Shown piece after piece: positions 8,147-16,115 of a stretch of DNA of 64,000 nt (position 1 is its first letter; every line of letters begins with the position of its first letter). The notes under the pieces were generated by a model that was not told the DNA's origin, did no database searches, and saw nothing but the letters and a program-made list of their open reading frames with translations. The DNA lies in NCBI RefSeq assembly GCF_016653635.2, contig NZ_CP067420.1:2701501-2765500 (forward strand). The letters run 5' to 3'. The position numbers were made by a program, and so were the translations under genes. This stretch comes from Skermanella sp. TT6. GTDB lineage: Bacteria; Pseudomonadota; Alphaproteobacteria; Azospirillales; Azospirillaceae.

Positions 8147-8761
8147 ATGCCGACCCCACCCGATCTTCGCGTCGTGCCGGGTCTGCCTCCGGGCAAGCTC
8201 CGTGTGGTCATTACCTTCCTGGAGATGACCAGCCCGCCCAACGCGCCGAAGCTTCGCCCGCCGGTCGAGAAGCTGGCGCTGCTTCGGGCCGAGCGGCCGA
8301 CGGTCTCCTTCTATCGGTATCTCTACAACACGGTCGGGGAGCCCTGGCTCTGGGTCGACCGGCGCAAGCTGGACGACGACGCGCTGTCCGCGGTCATCCA
8401 TGATCCCAAGGTCGAGATCACGGTGCTGTATGTCGGCGGCGTTCCGGCCGGCTTCGCGGAACTGGACCGGCGCGGCAGGGACGGCATCGTGGATCTGCGG
8501 TATTTCGGCATGATCCCGGAATTCGTGGGCATGAGGCTCGGCCCCTTCCTGCTGGGTTGCGCGATCGACGCGGCCTGGACGGGAGGGGCGCGGAAGCTGA
8601 CCGTCAATACCTGCACGCTGGACCACCCCAAGGCCCTGCGCCTATACCAGCGCGCCGGGTTCGTGCCGGTCCGCCAGGAAGTCCGCATCGCCGACGACCC
8701 CCGCGTGACAGGCCTGATCCGACTTGACGCGGCACCTCAACACCCGATCGTAACTGCTTGA
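8147..8761 (+). CDS. GNAT-family N-acetyltransferase
   Basis: 204 residues, preceded by GAAGGAGG at good spacing, 19 bp after sseA. GNAT elements are visible: ITVLYVGGVPAGFAEL (beta2-beta3), IPEFVGMRLGPFLLGCAID (acetyl-CoA pyrophosphate loop region) and TCTLDHPKALRLYQRAGFVPV (C-terminal signature). The N-terminal 60 residues (EMTSPPNAPKLRPP) are conserved-looking but not recognised. Substrate unknown. Confidence 0.85.
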   Translation: MPTPPDLRVVPGLPPGKLRVVITFLEMTSPPNAPKLRPPVEKLALLRAERPTVSFYRYLYNTVGEPWLWVDRRKLDDDALSAVIHDPKVEITVLYVGGVPAGFAELDRRGRDGIVDLRYFGMIPEFVGMRLGPFLLGCAIDAAWTGGARKLTVNTCTLDHPKALRLYQRAGFVPVRQEVRIADDPRVTGLIRLDAAPQHPIVTA

Positions 8762-8831
8762 ATTCCCAAGTACTGACCCTTATGGTCCCGTCCGGATACG
8801 AGCACCCCAGACAGCAACGGACGAAACAGTC

Positions 8832-9017
8832 ATGCGCGCCTTCGAAGGCCAACACTCGGACAACGTCGCCATCAAGCGCAGCCGCGACCAGAAAGTCGTG
8901 CTGCTGAAGCAGCTCCGCGAGCAGTTCGCCGCCCTCAAGCCCACCGTCGCGCCCGGCATCCGCACCGCGATGGCGAAACGGATCTCCGACCTGGAAAAGG
9001 AAGTCGGCGGACGGTGA
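8832..9017 (+). CDS. Small conserved-type hypothetical protein
   Basis: A 61-residue, charged, largely helical protein (SRDQKVVLLKQLREQFAALKP; C-terminal RISDLEKEVGGR) with no membrane segment. Codon usage is like the neighbours, but the ribosome-binding site is weak. It follows the GNAT gene by 70 bp. No function can be assigned. Confidence 0.5.
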   Translation: MRAFEGQHSDNVAIKRSRDQKVVLLKQLREQFAALKPTVAPGIRTAMAKRISDLEKEVGGR

Positions 9018-9152
9018 CGGCCGCAGCACGACGGCTTCGATCGCCCACAGCGTGGCCGGAGCCTTGACGCAAGGTGCCGGCCTTGGCCCTGCCGGGCGAG
9101 GCCGGCCTGCACTCCGCTCCACGGGGCATGTCAGAACCGTCGTGCAACGCCG

Positions 9153-9473
9153 CTAGCCGGCATGGAACACGGCCAGCCACACGGTGGGCTGGTCGGGATC
9201 CGTCCAGGCGACGCGATGACGCCGGCGGGGCGGAATGTTGACGTGATCGCCAGGTCCCAGCGGCCTGGTTTCCGCCTCGCCCTCGATCTCCAGGATGGCG
9301 GATCCGGTGAGCACAAGCACCCATTCGGCCTCTTCCTGATCATACCAGAAGCCCGGCGGTGACGCCTGTCCGTGGGATACGATGCGCTCGATCCGCACGG
9401 ACCGCGCCGACAGCAAAGCAGTGGAAATCTCTTCAGTTTTCGCGTCAGGAATTTCTTTCAACACGTTGATCAT
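9153..9473 (-). CDS. Small cupin-domain protein
   Basis: 106 residues forming one cupin beta-barrel: EWVLVLTGSAILEIEGE and LGPGDHVNIPPRRRHRVAWTD correspond to the two cupin motifs, with His residues in the second (GDHVNIPPRRRHRV). The first motif lacks the usual paired histidines, so metal binding may be incomplete. Relatives are often annotated as phosphoribosylaminoimidazole-carboxylase-like or generic cupins. It is divergent from the methyltransferase at 9653 and has no clear operon partner. Confidence 0.82.
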   Translation of the reverse strand: MINVLKEIPDAKTEEISTALLSARSVRIERIVSHGQASPPGFWYDQEEAEWVLVLTGSAILEIEGEAETRPLGPGDHVNIPPRRRHRVAWTDPDQPTVWLAVFHAG

Positions 9474-9652
9474 GAACGAAATTATCCTTCCGATAGCTCG
9501 AACGATTGCTGCGTTGCACCATTAGGGTCATACCCAATTGCTTCGTCACCGCCCCGGCATTCGTGAAGACTTTATGTCACAAGTGGTTTTATCGTCGGAC
9601 GGATCGCTTACGTTCGTACGATCATGGACCAGGCGTGCAGCCCAGGAATAGG

Positions 9653-10450
9653 ATGTCGTGTATGGATCAGGCGTTGACGGCGACCCGGATGCGAAACTTG
9701 ACCGTGGAAAAGGCGTCCCGCTGGATCAAGGAATGGGACCGGCAGCAGGAAGGCTATGTCGGTCACCGGGAGATCCGGTTCGAGATCATCGCGGACGCCC
9801 TGACCGCCGCCGGCCTCGTCGCCCCCGTCATCCTGGACCTCGGATGCGGTCCGGGCAGCCTGGGCGACCGCCTCGCGGAACGCTTGCCCGGCGCGGAGGT
9901 CGTCGGCCTCGACTATGATCCCGTCCTCCTCACCCTCGCCCGCGCCGTCCACACCGAAAGCCCCGACCGGAGCTGGATCGAACTGGACATGCGCCGGCAG
10001 GATTGGGTCGACTATTTGGAGGGCCGGCAGTTCGACGCCGTCGTCAGCACCACCGCCCTGCACTGGCTGGGCGCTCCGAACCTGATGCGCGTCTACCAGG
10101 ATCTCACGCAGGTGCTGGCGCCCGGCGGCGTCTTCGTCAACGGCGACATCTGCTCCTACGATCAGACCCAACCGACCCTCAGGCGCATGACGGCGGCGTC
10201 GATCAAGGCGAACCGGGCGGCGGCGAAGGCGGATGGAGCCCACGACTGGGTCGGCTGGTGGGAAGCCGTCGCGGCCGAGCCCGCGCTGCAGGCTGCCGTG
10301 GCCGAACGCCACCGCCGATTCTCCAATCTTCCGCGCAAGCAGGAGATGACCATGGAGTTCCATCTGGCCGCCCTGCGCCAGGTCGGGTTCCGCGAAGTCG
10401 GCTGCGTCTGGCGTCATCTCGGCGACTATCTGGCTCTGGCACTGCTGTAG
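9653..10450 (+). CDS. Class I SAM-dependent methyltransferase
   Basis: About 265 residues from the ATG at 9653 (a second ATG at 9662 is equally plausible; AGGA lies upstream). The Rossmann SAM-binding loop LDLGCGPGSLGDRLAE, the acidic strand end EVVGLDYDPVLL and the post-motif ALHWL/LAPGGVFVNGD are clear. This is a methyltransferase_25/12 type protein like trans-aconitate or small-molecule methyltransferases. No neighbour hints at the substrate. Confidence 0.85.
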   Translation: MSCMDQALTATRMRNLTVEKASRWIKEWDRQQEGYVGHREIRFEIIADALTAAGLVAPVILDLGCGPGSLGDRLAERLPGAEVVGLDYDPVLLTLARAVHTESPDRSWIELDMRRQDWVDYLEGRQFDAVVSTTALHWLGAPNLMRVYQDLTQVLAPGGVFVNGDICSYDQTQPTLRRMTAASIKANRAAAKADGAHDWVGWWEAVAAEPALQAAVAERHRRFSNLPRKQEMTMEFHLAALRQVGFREVGCVWRHLGDYLALALL

Positions 10451-10870
10451 CCGGGCTTTCCTGACTCCCCGGCTAAAAATCCGGATCTGTAACAAAAATA
10501 CTCTTGCATCTGCGCACAGAAAGAGTATCTCAACGGTCGTTGACGCACCCGCACGTGCCGCTGGCCCTTTGAGGTTATGTAACGACGTACCGCGTCCTTT
10601 TTGGCAGAATCGGTCATCCGTGGGCCGATCCCGAGAGGGAGGTAAGTATGTTAGATTTCGGCCAGAAGGCTTTAGTACCGTAAGGTAGCGGGCAAATCCG
10701 CCGGCGCTGAGAAAATCCGCACACCGCATGTTCGAGCGGTGCCGGAGCGTCGCCCGATTTGCCACCCACATCCCCGCTCAATTCGTCCATTCCCGCGGCT
10801 TTCAAGCCGTTGGGGTCGTTTTGTCTTCATGGGTCTGCCGGCGCGGCCGCGGCCCACGAGAGGATGCGTC
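10451..10870 (+). promoter_or_regulatory. Long leader upstream of ornithine decarboxylase, candidate structured RNA
   Basis: 420 bp without a gene. Near the coding start there are compact inverted repeats: CACCGC..GCGGTG around 10724-10743, and CGGCT/AGCCG with loop TTCA at 10796-10809. Alphaproteobacterial ornithine decarboxylase genes are known to carry the speF leader RNA motif upstream (Rfam family speF), so this region is the natural place for one. I could not align it to the model. An AT-rich part (10480-10520) may hold the promoter. Confidence 0.45.
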
Positions 10871-12193
10871 ATGGCTCAAGTCCGCTACCGTTCCGCCGTC
10901 TCGCCGCTGCGCCGAGGCACCACGCTCAACCGCCGCGGTGCGCCGTCGGTCCGCCGCCCGGTCACCTGCGTCGACAATCTGGTCGAGACGCTGCGCCCGT
11001 CCGATCCGGTCCATTGCCTTCGTCCCGCCGTCCTGTCGGCGACCGCCGCCCGCTTCGTCTCCGCGTTCCCCGGCGACGTGCTGTACGCCGTGAAGTGCAA
11101 TCCGGAGCCCGCCGTGCTGCGCGCGCTCTACGAGGGAGGCGTGCGCCATTTCGATGCCGCCTCTCCGGGCGAGGTCCGTCTGGTCCGCCAGATGTTCCCG
11201 AACGCCGAGATCCACTACATGCACCCGGTCAAGTCGCCGGACGCCATCCGACAAGCCTATTTCGACTTCGGCGTACGCGACTTCTCGCTCGACAGCGCCG
11301 AGGAACTGGAGAAGCTGGTCGAGCAGACCGACAGTGCCGACGACCTGGGGCTGTTCATCCGCCTCGGCCTGCCGAAGGGGTCGGCCGTTTACGACCTGTC
11401 CGGCAAGTTCGGGGCCGCTCCGGACGAGGCTGCCAGGCTGCTGCGCAGCGCCCGTGCCGTCGGCCGCAAGGTCGGCATCTGCTTCCATGTCGGGTCGCAG
11501 TGCCTGGATCCCGCCGCCTACGAGCGGGCGCTCGAACTGGCGGGCACGGTGATCGCGCGGGCCGGCGTCGAGATCGACGTGATGGACGTGGGCGGCGGCT
11601 TCCCGGTCAGCTATCCCGGCGTCACGCCGCCTCCGCTCGACGACTTCATGGAAGCCGTCGCGCGCGGCTTCGCGCGCCTGGGCCTGCCGAAGCGCACCCG
11701 CCTGTGGTGCGAGCCCGGCCGCGCCCTGGTCGCCCCCGGCGTCTCGCTGCTGGTCCAGGTGATCAGGCGGCGCGGCAACGAGCTGTTCATCAACGACGGC
11801 GTCTACGGGAGCCTGTCCGATGCCGGCGTCCCGGCGTTCCGCTTCCCGGCGCGCATGATCCGGCCCGACGCCGTGGCCTCGGACGCGGCGGAGGAGGCGT
11901 TCGCCTTCTATGGCCCGACCTGCGACAGCGCCGACTACATGGCCGGCCCCTTCATGCTGCCGGCCGATATCCGGACCGGCGACTGGATCGAGCTGGGCCA
12001 GCTCGGCGCCTACGGTTCCTGCCTGCGGACCGCGTTCAACGGATTCGACAATGCTCGCCTCGTCGACGTGACCGATCGGCCCCTCCTGGAAACTCCGGGT
12101 TACCTGGATCTGGCCGATGAACATGCGGATCTGTCCGATCGGAGCGGCCAAGCTGCGATTTCGGTCGGCTACATCACGGAACAGGCTGCCTGA
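10871..12193 (+). CDS. Ornithine/lysine decarboxylase, eukaryote-like fold III PLP enzyme
   Basis: 440 residues from the ATG at 10871, which has GAGAGGA upstream. An alanine-racemase-fold (group IV) decarboxylase: the PLP lysine is K75 in AVKCNPEP, the glycine-rich phosphate loop is MDVGGGFP, and the catalytic cysteine C351 lies in GPTCDSAD. The family decarboxylates ornithine to putrescine (some also accept lysine). The next gene encodes homospermidine synthase, which uses putrescine, so the pair makes a polyamine pathway. Residues 1-35 are a basic extension before the barrel. Lysine versus ornithine preference cannot be read from sequence with certainty. Confidence 0.88.
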   Translation: MAQVRYRSAVSPLRRGTTLNRRGAPSVRRPVTCVDNLVETLRPSDPVHCLRPAVLSATAARFVSAFPGDVLYAVKCNPEPAVLRALYEGGVRHFDAASPGEVRLVRQMFPNAEIHYMHPVKSPDAIRQAYFDFGVRDFSLDSAEELEKLVEQTDSADDLGLFIRLGLPKGSAVYDLSGKFGAAPDEAARLLRSARAVGRKVGICFHVGSQCLDPAAYERALELAGTVIARAGVEIDVMDVGGGFPVSYPGVTPPPLDDFMEAVARGFARLGLPKRTRLWCEPGRALVAPGVSLLVQVIRRRGNELFINDGVYGSLSDAGVPAFRFPARMIRPDAVASDAAEEAFAFYGPTCDSADYMAGPFMLPADIRTGDWIELGQLGAYGSCLRTAFNGFDNARLVDVTDRPLLETPGYLDLADEHADLSDRSGQAAISVGYITEQAA

Positions 12194-12204
12194 ACGCAGC
12201 CTGT
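12181..12204. other. Hairpin spanning the ODC stop codon
   Basis: A perfect 9-bp stem (ACAGGCTGC with GCAGCCTGT) and 6-base loop that contains the TGA of the ODC gene. It lacks a T-run, so it may be an mRNA-stability or partial termination element between ODC and HSS rather than a full terminator. Confidence 0.55.
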
Positions 12205-12287
12205 CCTCTACTCTCTGACCCGTCAACCCATCCACCCAGCGGGGCCCCGACATTCGTCAGCCACCTCCAGCCTGTTCGGAAAATGCC

Positions 12288-13706
12288 ATGACCACGACCA
12301 ACCCCATCGTCAAGTTTGCCGGCCGCATCGTCATCGTCGGATTCGGCAGCATCGGCCAGGGCATCTTGCCTCTCCTGCTGCGCCACATCGACATGAAGCC
12401 CGAGCAGATCTCGATCGTGACGGCCGAGGACCGCGGCAACGCCGAGGCGGAGGAATACGGCGTCAAGTTCCACCGCGTGGCGCTGACCCGCGACAACTTC
12501 CGGACCGTGCTCGACCCCATGGTCGGCGAGGGCGACTTCATCCTGAACCTGTCGGTCGACGTGTCCAGCTTGTCGCTGATCAAGTTCTGCCATACCCGGG
12601 GCGCCCTCTATCTCGACACCTGCATCGAGCCCTGGGCCGGTGGCTACACCGACACCAGCCTGTCGCCCTCGTTGCGCTCGAACTATGCGCTGCGCGAATC
12701 GGTGCTCCAGCACAAGGGCGGCTTCGCCAACGGTCCGACCGCGGTGATCACCCATGGCGCCAATCCGGGACTGGTCTCGCATTTCATGAAGCAGGCGCTG
12801 CTCAACATCGCCCGCGACACCGGCCTGGAAGTCAAGGAACCCCGGACCCGCAACGGCTGGGCCGAACTGGCGCAGACGCTGGGGATCAAGGCCATCCATG
12901 TGGCAGAACGCGACACCCAGGTGGCCAGCGTCCCCAAGAAGCGCGGGGAGTTCGTCAACACATGGTCGATCGACGGCTTCGTCGGCGAGGGCGCCCAACC
13001 GGCCGAGCTGGGCTGGGGCACCCATGAGAAGGGCCTTCCGTCCGACGGCCGGCGCCATGAGTTCGGCTGCGACGCCGCGATCTACCTGATGCGTCCCGGT
13101 GCCGGCACCCGGGTGAGGACCTGGACGCCGAAGGAAGGTCCGTTCCACGGCTTCCTGATCACCCACAGCGAGGCGATCTCGATCGCCGACTACCTGACCG
13201 TCTGGGACCGCACCTCCGTCCGCTACCGGCCTACCGTCCACTATGCCTACCACCCGTGCGACGACGCGATCCTGTCGCTGCACGAGTTCGCCGGAAAGAC
13301 CTGGGCCCTTCAACCGGAAAAGCGCCTGATGATGGACGAGATCATCGGCGGCATCGACGAACTGGGCGTGCTGCTGATGGGTCACAAGAAAGGCGCGTAC
13401 TGGTTCGGGTCCCAGCTCTCGATCAAGGAAGCCAGAGAGCTGTGCCCGCACAACAACGCGACCAGCCTCCAGGTGACCGCCGCCGCCCTGGCCGGCGTGA
13501 TCTGGGCGATCGAGAACCCCCGGGCCGGCATCGTCGAGCCGGAGGAGATGAACCACAACCGCGTGCTGGAGATCGCCGCCCCCTACCTGGGCAAGCTGAC
13601 CGGCGCCTACAGCGACTGGACCCCGCTCTACAACCGCGGCGTCCTGTTCCCGGAGGACGTGGATACGACGGACCCCTGGCAGTTCAAGAACTTCCGCGTG
13701 GTCTGA
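12288..13706 (+). CDS. hss: Homospermidine synthase
   Basis: 472 residues, the usual length for bacterial HSS. The N-terminal Rossmann motif GFGSIGQGILP binds NAD; NLSVDVSSLSL, CIEPWAGGY and HGANPGLVSHFMKQAL are family signatures. The enzyme makes sym-homospermidine from two putrescines (or putrescine and spermidine). The ODC 95 bp upstream supplies putrescine. Homospermidine is a common polyamine in alphaproteobacteria. Confidence 0.95.
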   Translation: MTTTNPIVKFAGRIVIVGFGSIGQGILPLLLRHIDMKPEQISIVTAEDRGNAEAEEYGVKFHRVALTRDNFRTVLDPMVGEGDFILNLSVDVSSLSLIKFCHTRGALYLDTCIEPWAGGYTDTSLSPSLRSNYALRESVLQHKGGFANGPTAVITHGANPGLVSHFMKQALLNIARDTGLEVKEPRTRNGWAELAQTLGIKAIHVAERDTQVASVPKKRGEFVNTWSIDGFVGEGAQPAELGWGTHEKGLPSDGRRHEFGCDAAIYLMRPGAGTRVRTWTPKEGPFHGFLITHSEAISIADYLTVWDRTSVRYRPTVHYAYHPCDDAILSLHEFAGKTWALQPEKRLMMDEIIGGIDELGVLLMGHKKGAYWFGSQLSIKEARELCPHNNATSLQVTAAALAGVIWAIENPRAGIVEPEEMNHNRVLEIAAPYLGKLTGAYSDWTPLYNRGVLFPEDVDTTDPWQFKNFRVV

Positions 13707-13738
13707 CCGGGAGGAAGGCAATCCTTAGCCACGGTAGA

Positions 13739-13767
13739 TCGGAGTTCGCCCGCAGGGCGAACTCCGA
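13739..13767. terminator. Strong hairpin after hss, probable terminator
   Basis: A perfect 13-bp stem (13739-13751 with 13755-13767) and 3-base loop, 33 bp after the hss stop. No T-run follows, so it may act as a factor-dependent or stability hairpin, or be a member of the repeats that follow. Confidence 0.55.
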
Positions 13768-13785
13768 CACCTGTCTCCGTCTCAA

Positions 13786-14050
13786 GGCTGTCGGGCACGG
13801 TATTGCCTTTCGCTCGAAAGGCCGCGCTGTGGACAAAAACGCCCCCCTTTTCGTAATGGCCGGACTTGATCCACGGCTATCCGGCACGGCGATTGCCTTA
13901 TCTACGAAAGGGCTAGTCTCAGGTAAAATTACTCCATTTTCGCCATGGCCGGACTTGATCCACGGCTGTCCGGCACAGCGATTGCTTGCGATGCGAAAGG
14001 GTTAGTCACAGGTAAAAGTACTCCATTTTCGTCATGGCCGGACTTGATCC
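13786..14050. repeat. Imperfect 89-bp tandem repeat, about three units
   Basis: Two full units (13848-13936 and 13937-14025) share about 85% identity, beginning TTTTCG and containing GGCCGGACTTGATCCACGGC, a GAAAGGG block and CAGGTAAAA. A third unit starts at 14026 but diverges after GGCCGGACTTGATCC. A decayed unit lies in exact 89-bp register before them (GGCTGTCGGGCACGG at 13786 against 13875). Each unit carries a small inverted repeat (CCGGAC..GTCCGG). No coding potential in any frame. Confidence 0.85.
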
Positions 14051-14084
14051 GGCCATCTTTCACGGGAAGCATCGGAGCCTCCGT

Positions 14085-14300
14085 ACCTTGAGATCCGCAG
14101 GTCAAGCCCGCGGATGACGAACTGACGGAGAAAACGATCGTTAGTAACGTTCTCAATGGTTGATTAGCAAGTACCCTACCGGACAGCCGTGGGTCAAGCC
14201 CGGTCATGACGATGAAGGGAGGAATGCTCTACTGGAAAAGCATCCTCTTATCGAGTTGGCAACAACCGTGCCGGACAGCCGTGCCTTCGACTTGTCCATT
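14085..14300. repeat. Inverted, decayed copies of the 89-bp repeat core
   Basis: CCGGACAGCCGTG occurs at 14179 and again at 14271, the reverse complement of CACGGCTGTCCGG found in the direct units, with a following GGTCAAGCCCGGTCATGAC that mirrors their GGCCGGACTTGATCC part. A related palindromic piece (ATCCGC..GCGGAT) lies around 14090-14116. The whole 13.7-14.5 kb stretch is therefore a cluster of palindromic intergenic repeats rather than lost genes. 14300-14510 holds nothing recognisable apart from a 7-bp inverted repeat GGATAAA/TTTATCC (14468-14486) just before the next gene. Confidence 0.6.
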
Positions 14301-14512
14301 ATGGGAGCGGAGCCGGAGGGCCCCGGTAAATTCTGGCCCGTTGTCGGGCCATGGATCCAACCTACAATGGTCCACCGATCAAAGGTTGAACCCAGGGCCC
14401 AACATGGTGCGGAAAATCGGGACCTTTGATACTTGGGAAAACAAGCTTGACCTGGCGGCGAAATAAAGGATAAAATTCCTTTATCCTAAACCGCTAGCGA
14501 AAGCGTGCCGCC

Positions 14513-15229
14513 ATGATCGCCCCCTCGCCCCCGCTCGCCATCCGACAGGAACTCTTCTGCGAGAAGATCGCCGCCGGCGCGTCCGCCGCGGAGGCGGCCC
14601 GGCGGGCCGGCTACTCGCCGCGGGGAGCGAAGCAGCGCGGCCACTTCCTGCTGGGCCGGCAGGAGATCCGCGTCCGCATCGACGCGCTCCGCGCCGAGCG
14701 GCGGGCTTTCCACCAATCCCGCCTCGACCGCGCCGCGGAGGTGATGGAGACGATCATCGCCGACGCCGTGGCGGCGAAGAAGCCTGGAATCGCCATGCGC
14801 GCCGTGGAGTTCCAGCTCAAGCTGCTCGGCGTCGTCCAGGATCGTCGCCTCCCCCACCATTTCCACGGCGAAGGCTGGTCGCCCGATGCCGACGTCCAGG
14901 AAATGGCTCCCGACCCCATGGAGTGGCTGGACAGCGTCCCGGCGGCCCCTGAGCCCGCCGCTCCGGCCTCCGAGGCCGAGCCCGAGCCCGGGACAGTGAC
15001 CAAGGATGACCTTCCGCCGGTTTCAGAGAGTGACCCCAACCCGGCCCCGACTTCTGCCGCCGGACTGCCCGCGGGCTTGATCGAGGCCTTCGCGGCCGGT
15101 CTCCCGCCCGAATTCCTGCGGGATCTCCCGGCCGACCTGCTGGACGACCTGCCCGACGAGATCGCCGGCCTGTCCTGGACCGAACTTGCCGCGCGCATCG
15201 CTGAGGTGGAAGGCGGCCTCGCTGCCTGA
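14513..15229 (+). CDS. Stand-alone terminase-small-subunit-like HTH protein
   Basis: 238 residues. Residues 8-60 resemble the DNA-binding end of phage terminase small subunits: RQELFCEKIAAGASAAEAAR, then RAGYSPRGAKQRGHFLL and a basic arginine-rich stretch. The middle has FQLKLLGVVQDRRLPHHF. The C-terminal 110 residues are Pro/Ala/Glu-rich with leucine-rich DLPADLLDDLPDEI repeats, unlike classical TerS. No terminase large subunit, portal or capsid gene is near. A paralogue lies at 62287-62937 with the same AARRAGYSP(R/K)GAKQRG core. It is probably a host regulatory or DNA-binding protein of phage origin; function unknown. Confidence 0.65.
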   Translation: MIAPSPPLAIRQELFCEKIAAGASAAEAARRAGYSPRGAKQRGHFLLGRQEIRVRIDALRAERRAFHQSRLDRAAEVMETIIADAVAAKKPGIAMRAVEFQLKLLGVVQDRRLPHHFHGEGWSPDADVQEMAPDPMEWLDSVPAAPEPAAPASEAEPEPGTVTKDDLPPVSESDPNPAPTSAAGLPAGLIEAFAAGLPPEFLRDLPADLLDDLPDEIAGLSWTELAARIAEVEGGLAA

Positions 15230-15274
15230 CCCGGGTCCGCTCCCCGCGGCCACGGGTCGCAAGCGCTGTGCGGA

Positions 15275-15967
15275 CTAGCCGCCCCTCGACCGCTCCGGGT
15301 TCCGCTCGGCCAAGGATGCCATCAGGTCGGAGAACCGGTCGCCCTGGATCATGATGTGGTCCCGAAGCAGGCGCTCCGCCCGATCGCCGTCCATCTTCAA
15401 GATGGCGTCCACCACGGCCTCGTGTTCCGCGAGCGAATTCGCGACCCTGTTCATGACCTGGAGCTGGATGCGCCGGTATGGCTTCAGGCGGCGGTGAAGG
15501 GCCGCGCACTGCTCGATCAGGAAGGCGTTGTGGCTCGCCGCGTAGATCGCGTGATGGAACCGCTCGTTCTCATAGTAGTAGGCATCGGCATCGGCGGTCT
15601 CCGCCGCGCGCCGGCACGCCTCGTGGGTTTCCGTCAGGTTCCGACGGTCGGCGTCGGTCTGGCGCCGCGCGGCGAGCCGCCCGGCCATGCCTTCCAGGCC
15701 CGCCATCACTTCGAACATCTGGACCAGACGCTCCGGCCCGACCTCCGTGACGACCGCGCCCCGGCGGGGCCGGATCTCGATCAGGCCGGCCGACGCCAGT
15801 TGGAACAGGGCCTCGCGGACCGGAGTGCGCGAGACGCCGAACCGCGCGGCCAGGGTCATTTCATCCAGCCGGTACCCCGGCGGCATGGCACCGGTCAGAA
15901 TTTCGTTCTCGATCCGGTCCCTCAGCTTGAGCCGTGGTTCGTCCAGGTCCCGCCCAGTCATGTCCAC
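15275..15967 (-). CDS. matR: GntR/FCD-family regulator, probable malonate-responsive MatR
   Basis: About 230 residues. An N-terminal winged HTH (LRDRIENEILTGAMPPGYRL, FGVSRTPVREALFQLASAGL) and a C-terminal all-helical FCD domain with the metal/ligand residues of the FadR subfamily (NERFHHAIY, EHEAVVDAI). It is divergent from the malonyl-CoA decarboxylase gene, with a perfect TCTTGTATACAAGA palindrome in between, matching the operator type described for rhizobial MatR. It most likely represses or activates malonate use in response to malonate. ATGs at 15967 and 15961 are both possible starts. Confidence 0.85.
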   Translation of the reverse strand: MDMTGRDLDEPRLKLRDRIENEILTGAMPPGYRLDEMTLAARFGVSRTPVREALFQLASAGLIEIRPRRGAVVTEVGPERLVQMFEVMAGLEGMAGRLAARRQTDADRRNLTETHEACRRAAETADADAYYYENERFHHAIYAASHNAFLIEQCAALHRRLKPYRRIQLQVMNRVANSLAEHEAVVDAILKMDGDRAERLLRDHIMIQGDRFSDLMASLAERNPERSRGG

Positions 15968-15978
15968 ATGAACCTCAT

Positions 15979-15992
15979 TCTTGTATACAAGA
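15979..15992. promoter_or_regulatory. MatR operator palindrome
   Basis: TCTTGTATACAAGA is a perfect 14-bp palindrome 12 bp upstream of the matR start and 120 bp upstream of matA. A second half-like copy, GCATACAAGA, lies at 16046-16055, nearer the decarboxylase promoter. The TTGTATACAA core agrees with what is known of MatR-type sites. Confidence 0.8.
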
Positions 15993-16076
15993 CCTGTTGA
16001 CTTTGTCTACAGGATCGCGCTTCATAATGCACACCGGCGCCGATCGCATACAAGACCCCTGTATGGAGGAAGAACC

Positions 16077-16115
16077 ATGCGACTGCCAGCAAAGCTGATG
16101 AGGCCCGCTTCATGA
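16077..16115 (+). CDS. 12-codon leader mini-ORF overlapping the matA start
   Basis: ATG at 16077, preceded by GGAGGA at ideal spacing, encodes MRLPAKLMRPAS and stops with TGA at 16113-16115, overlapping the matA ATG (16112-16114) as ATGA. The matA ATG itself has no good ribosome-binding site, so ribosomes probably load at the mini-ORF and re-initiate on matA. It could be a translational coupler or a regulatory leader peptide. No conservation data are available to me. Confidence 0.5.
   Translation: MRLPAKLMRPAS

Noticed and set aside
13786-14300. A CRISPR array in the repeat island between hss and the TerS-like gene.
   Set aside because: The units are 89 bp, adjacent, imperfect and without unique spacers between short repeats, and no cas genes are nearby.
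14513-15229. Reading the TerS-like gene as evidence for a prophage in this region.
   Set aside because: No integrase, large terminase, portal, capsid or tail genes within the window; neighbours are ordinary metabolic genes.
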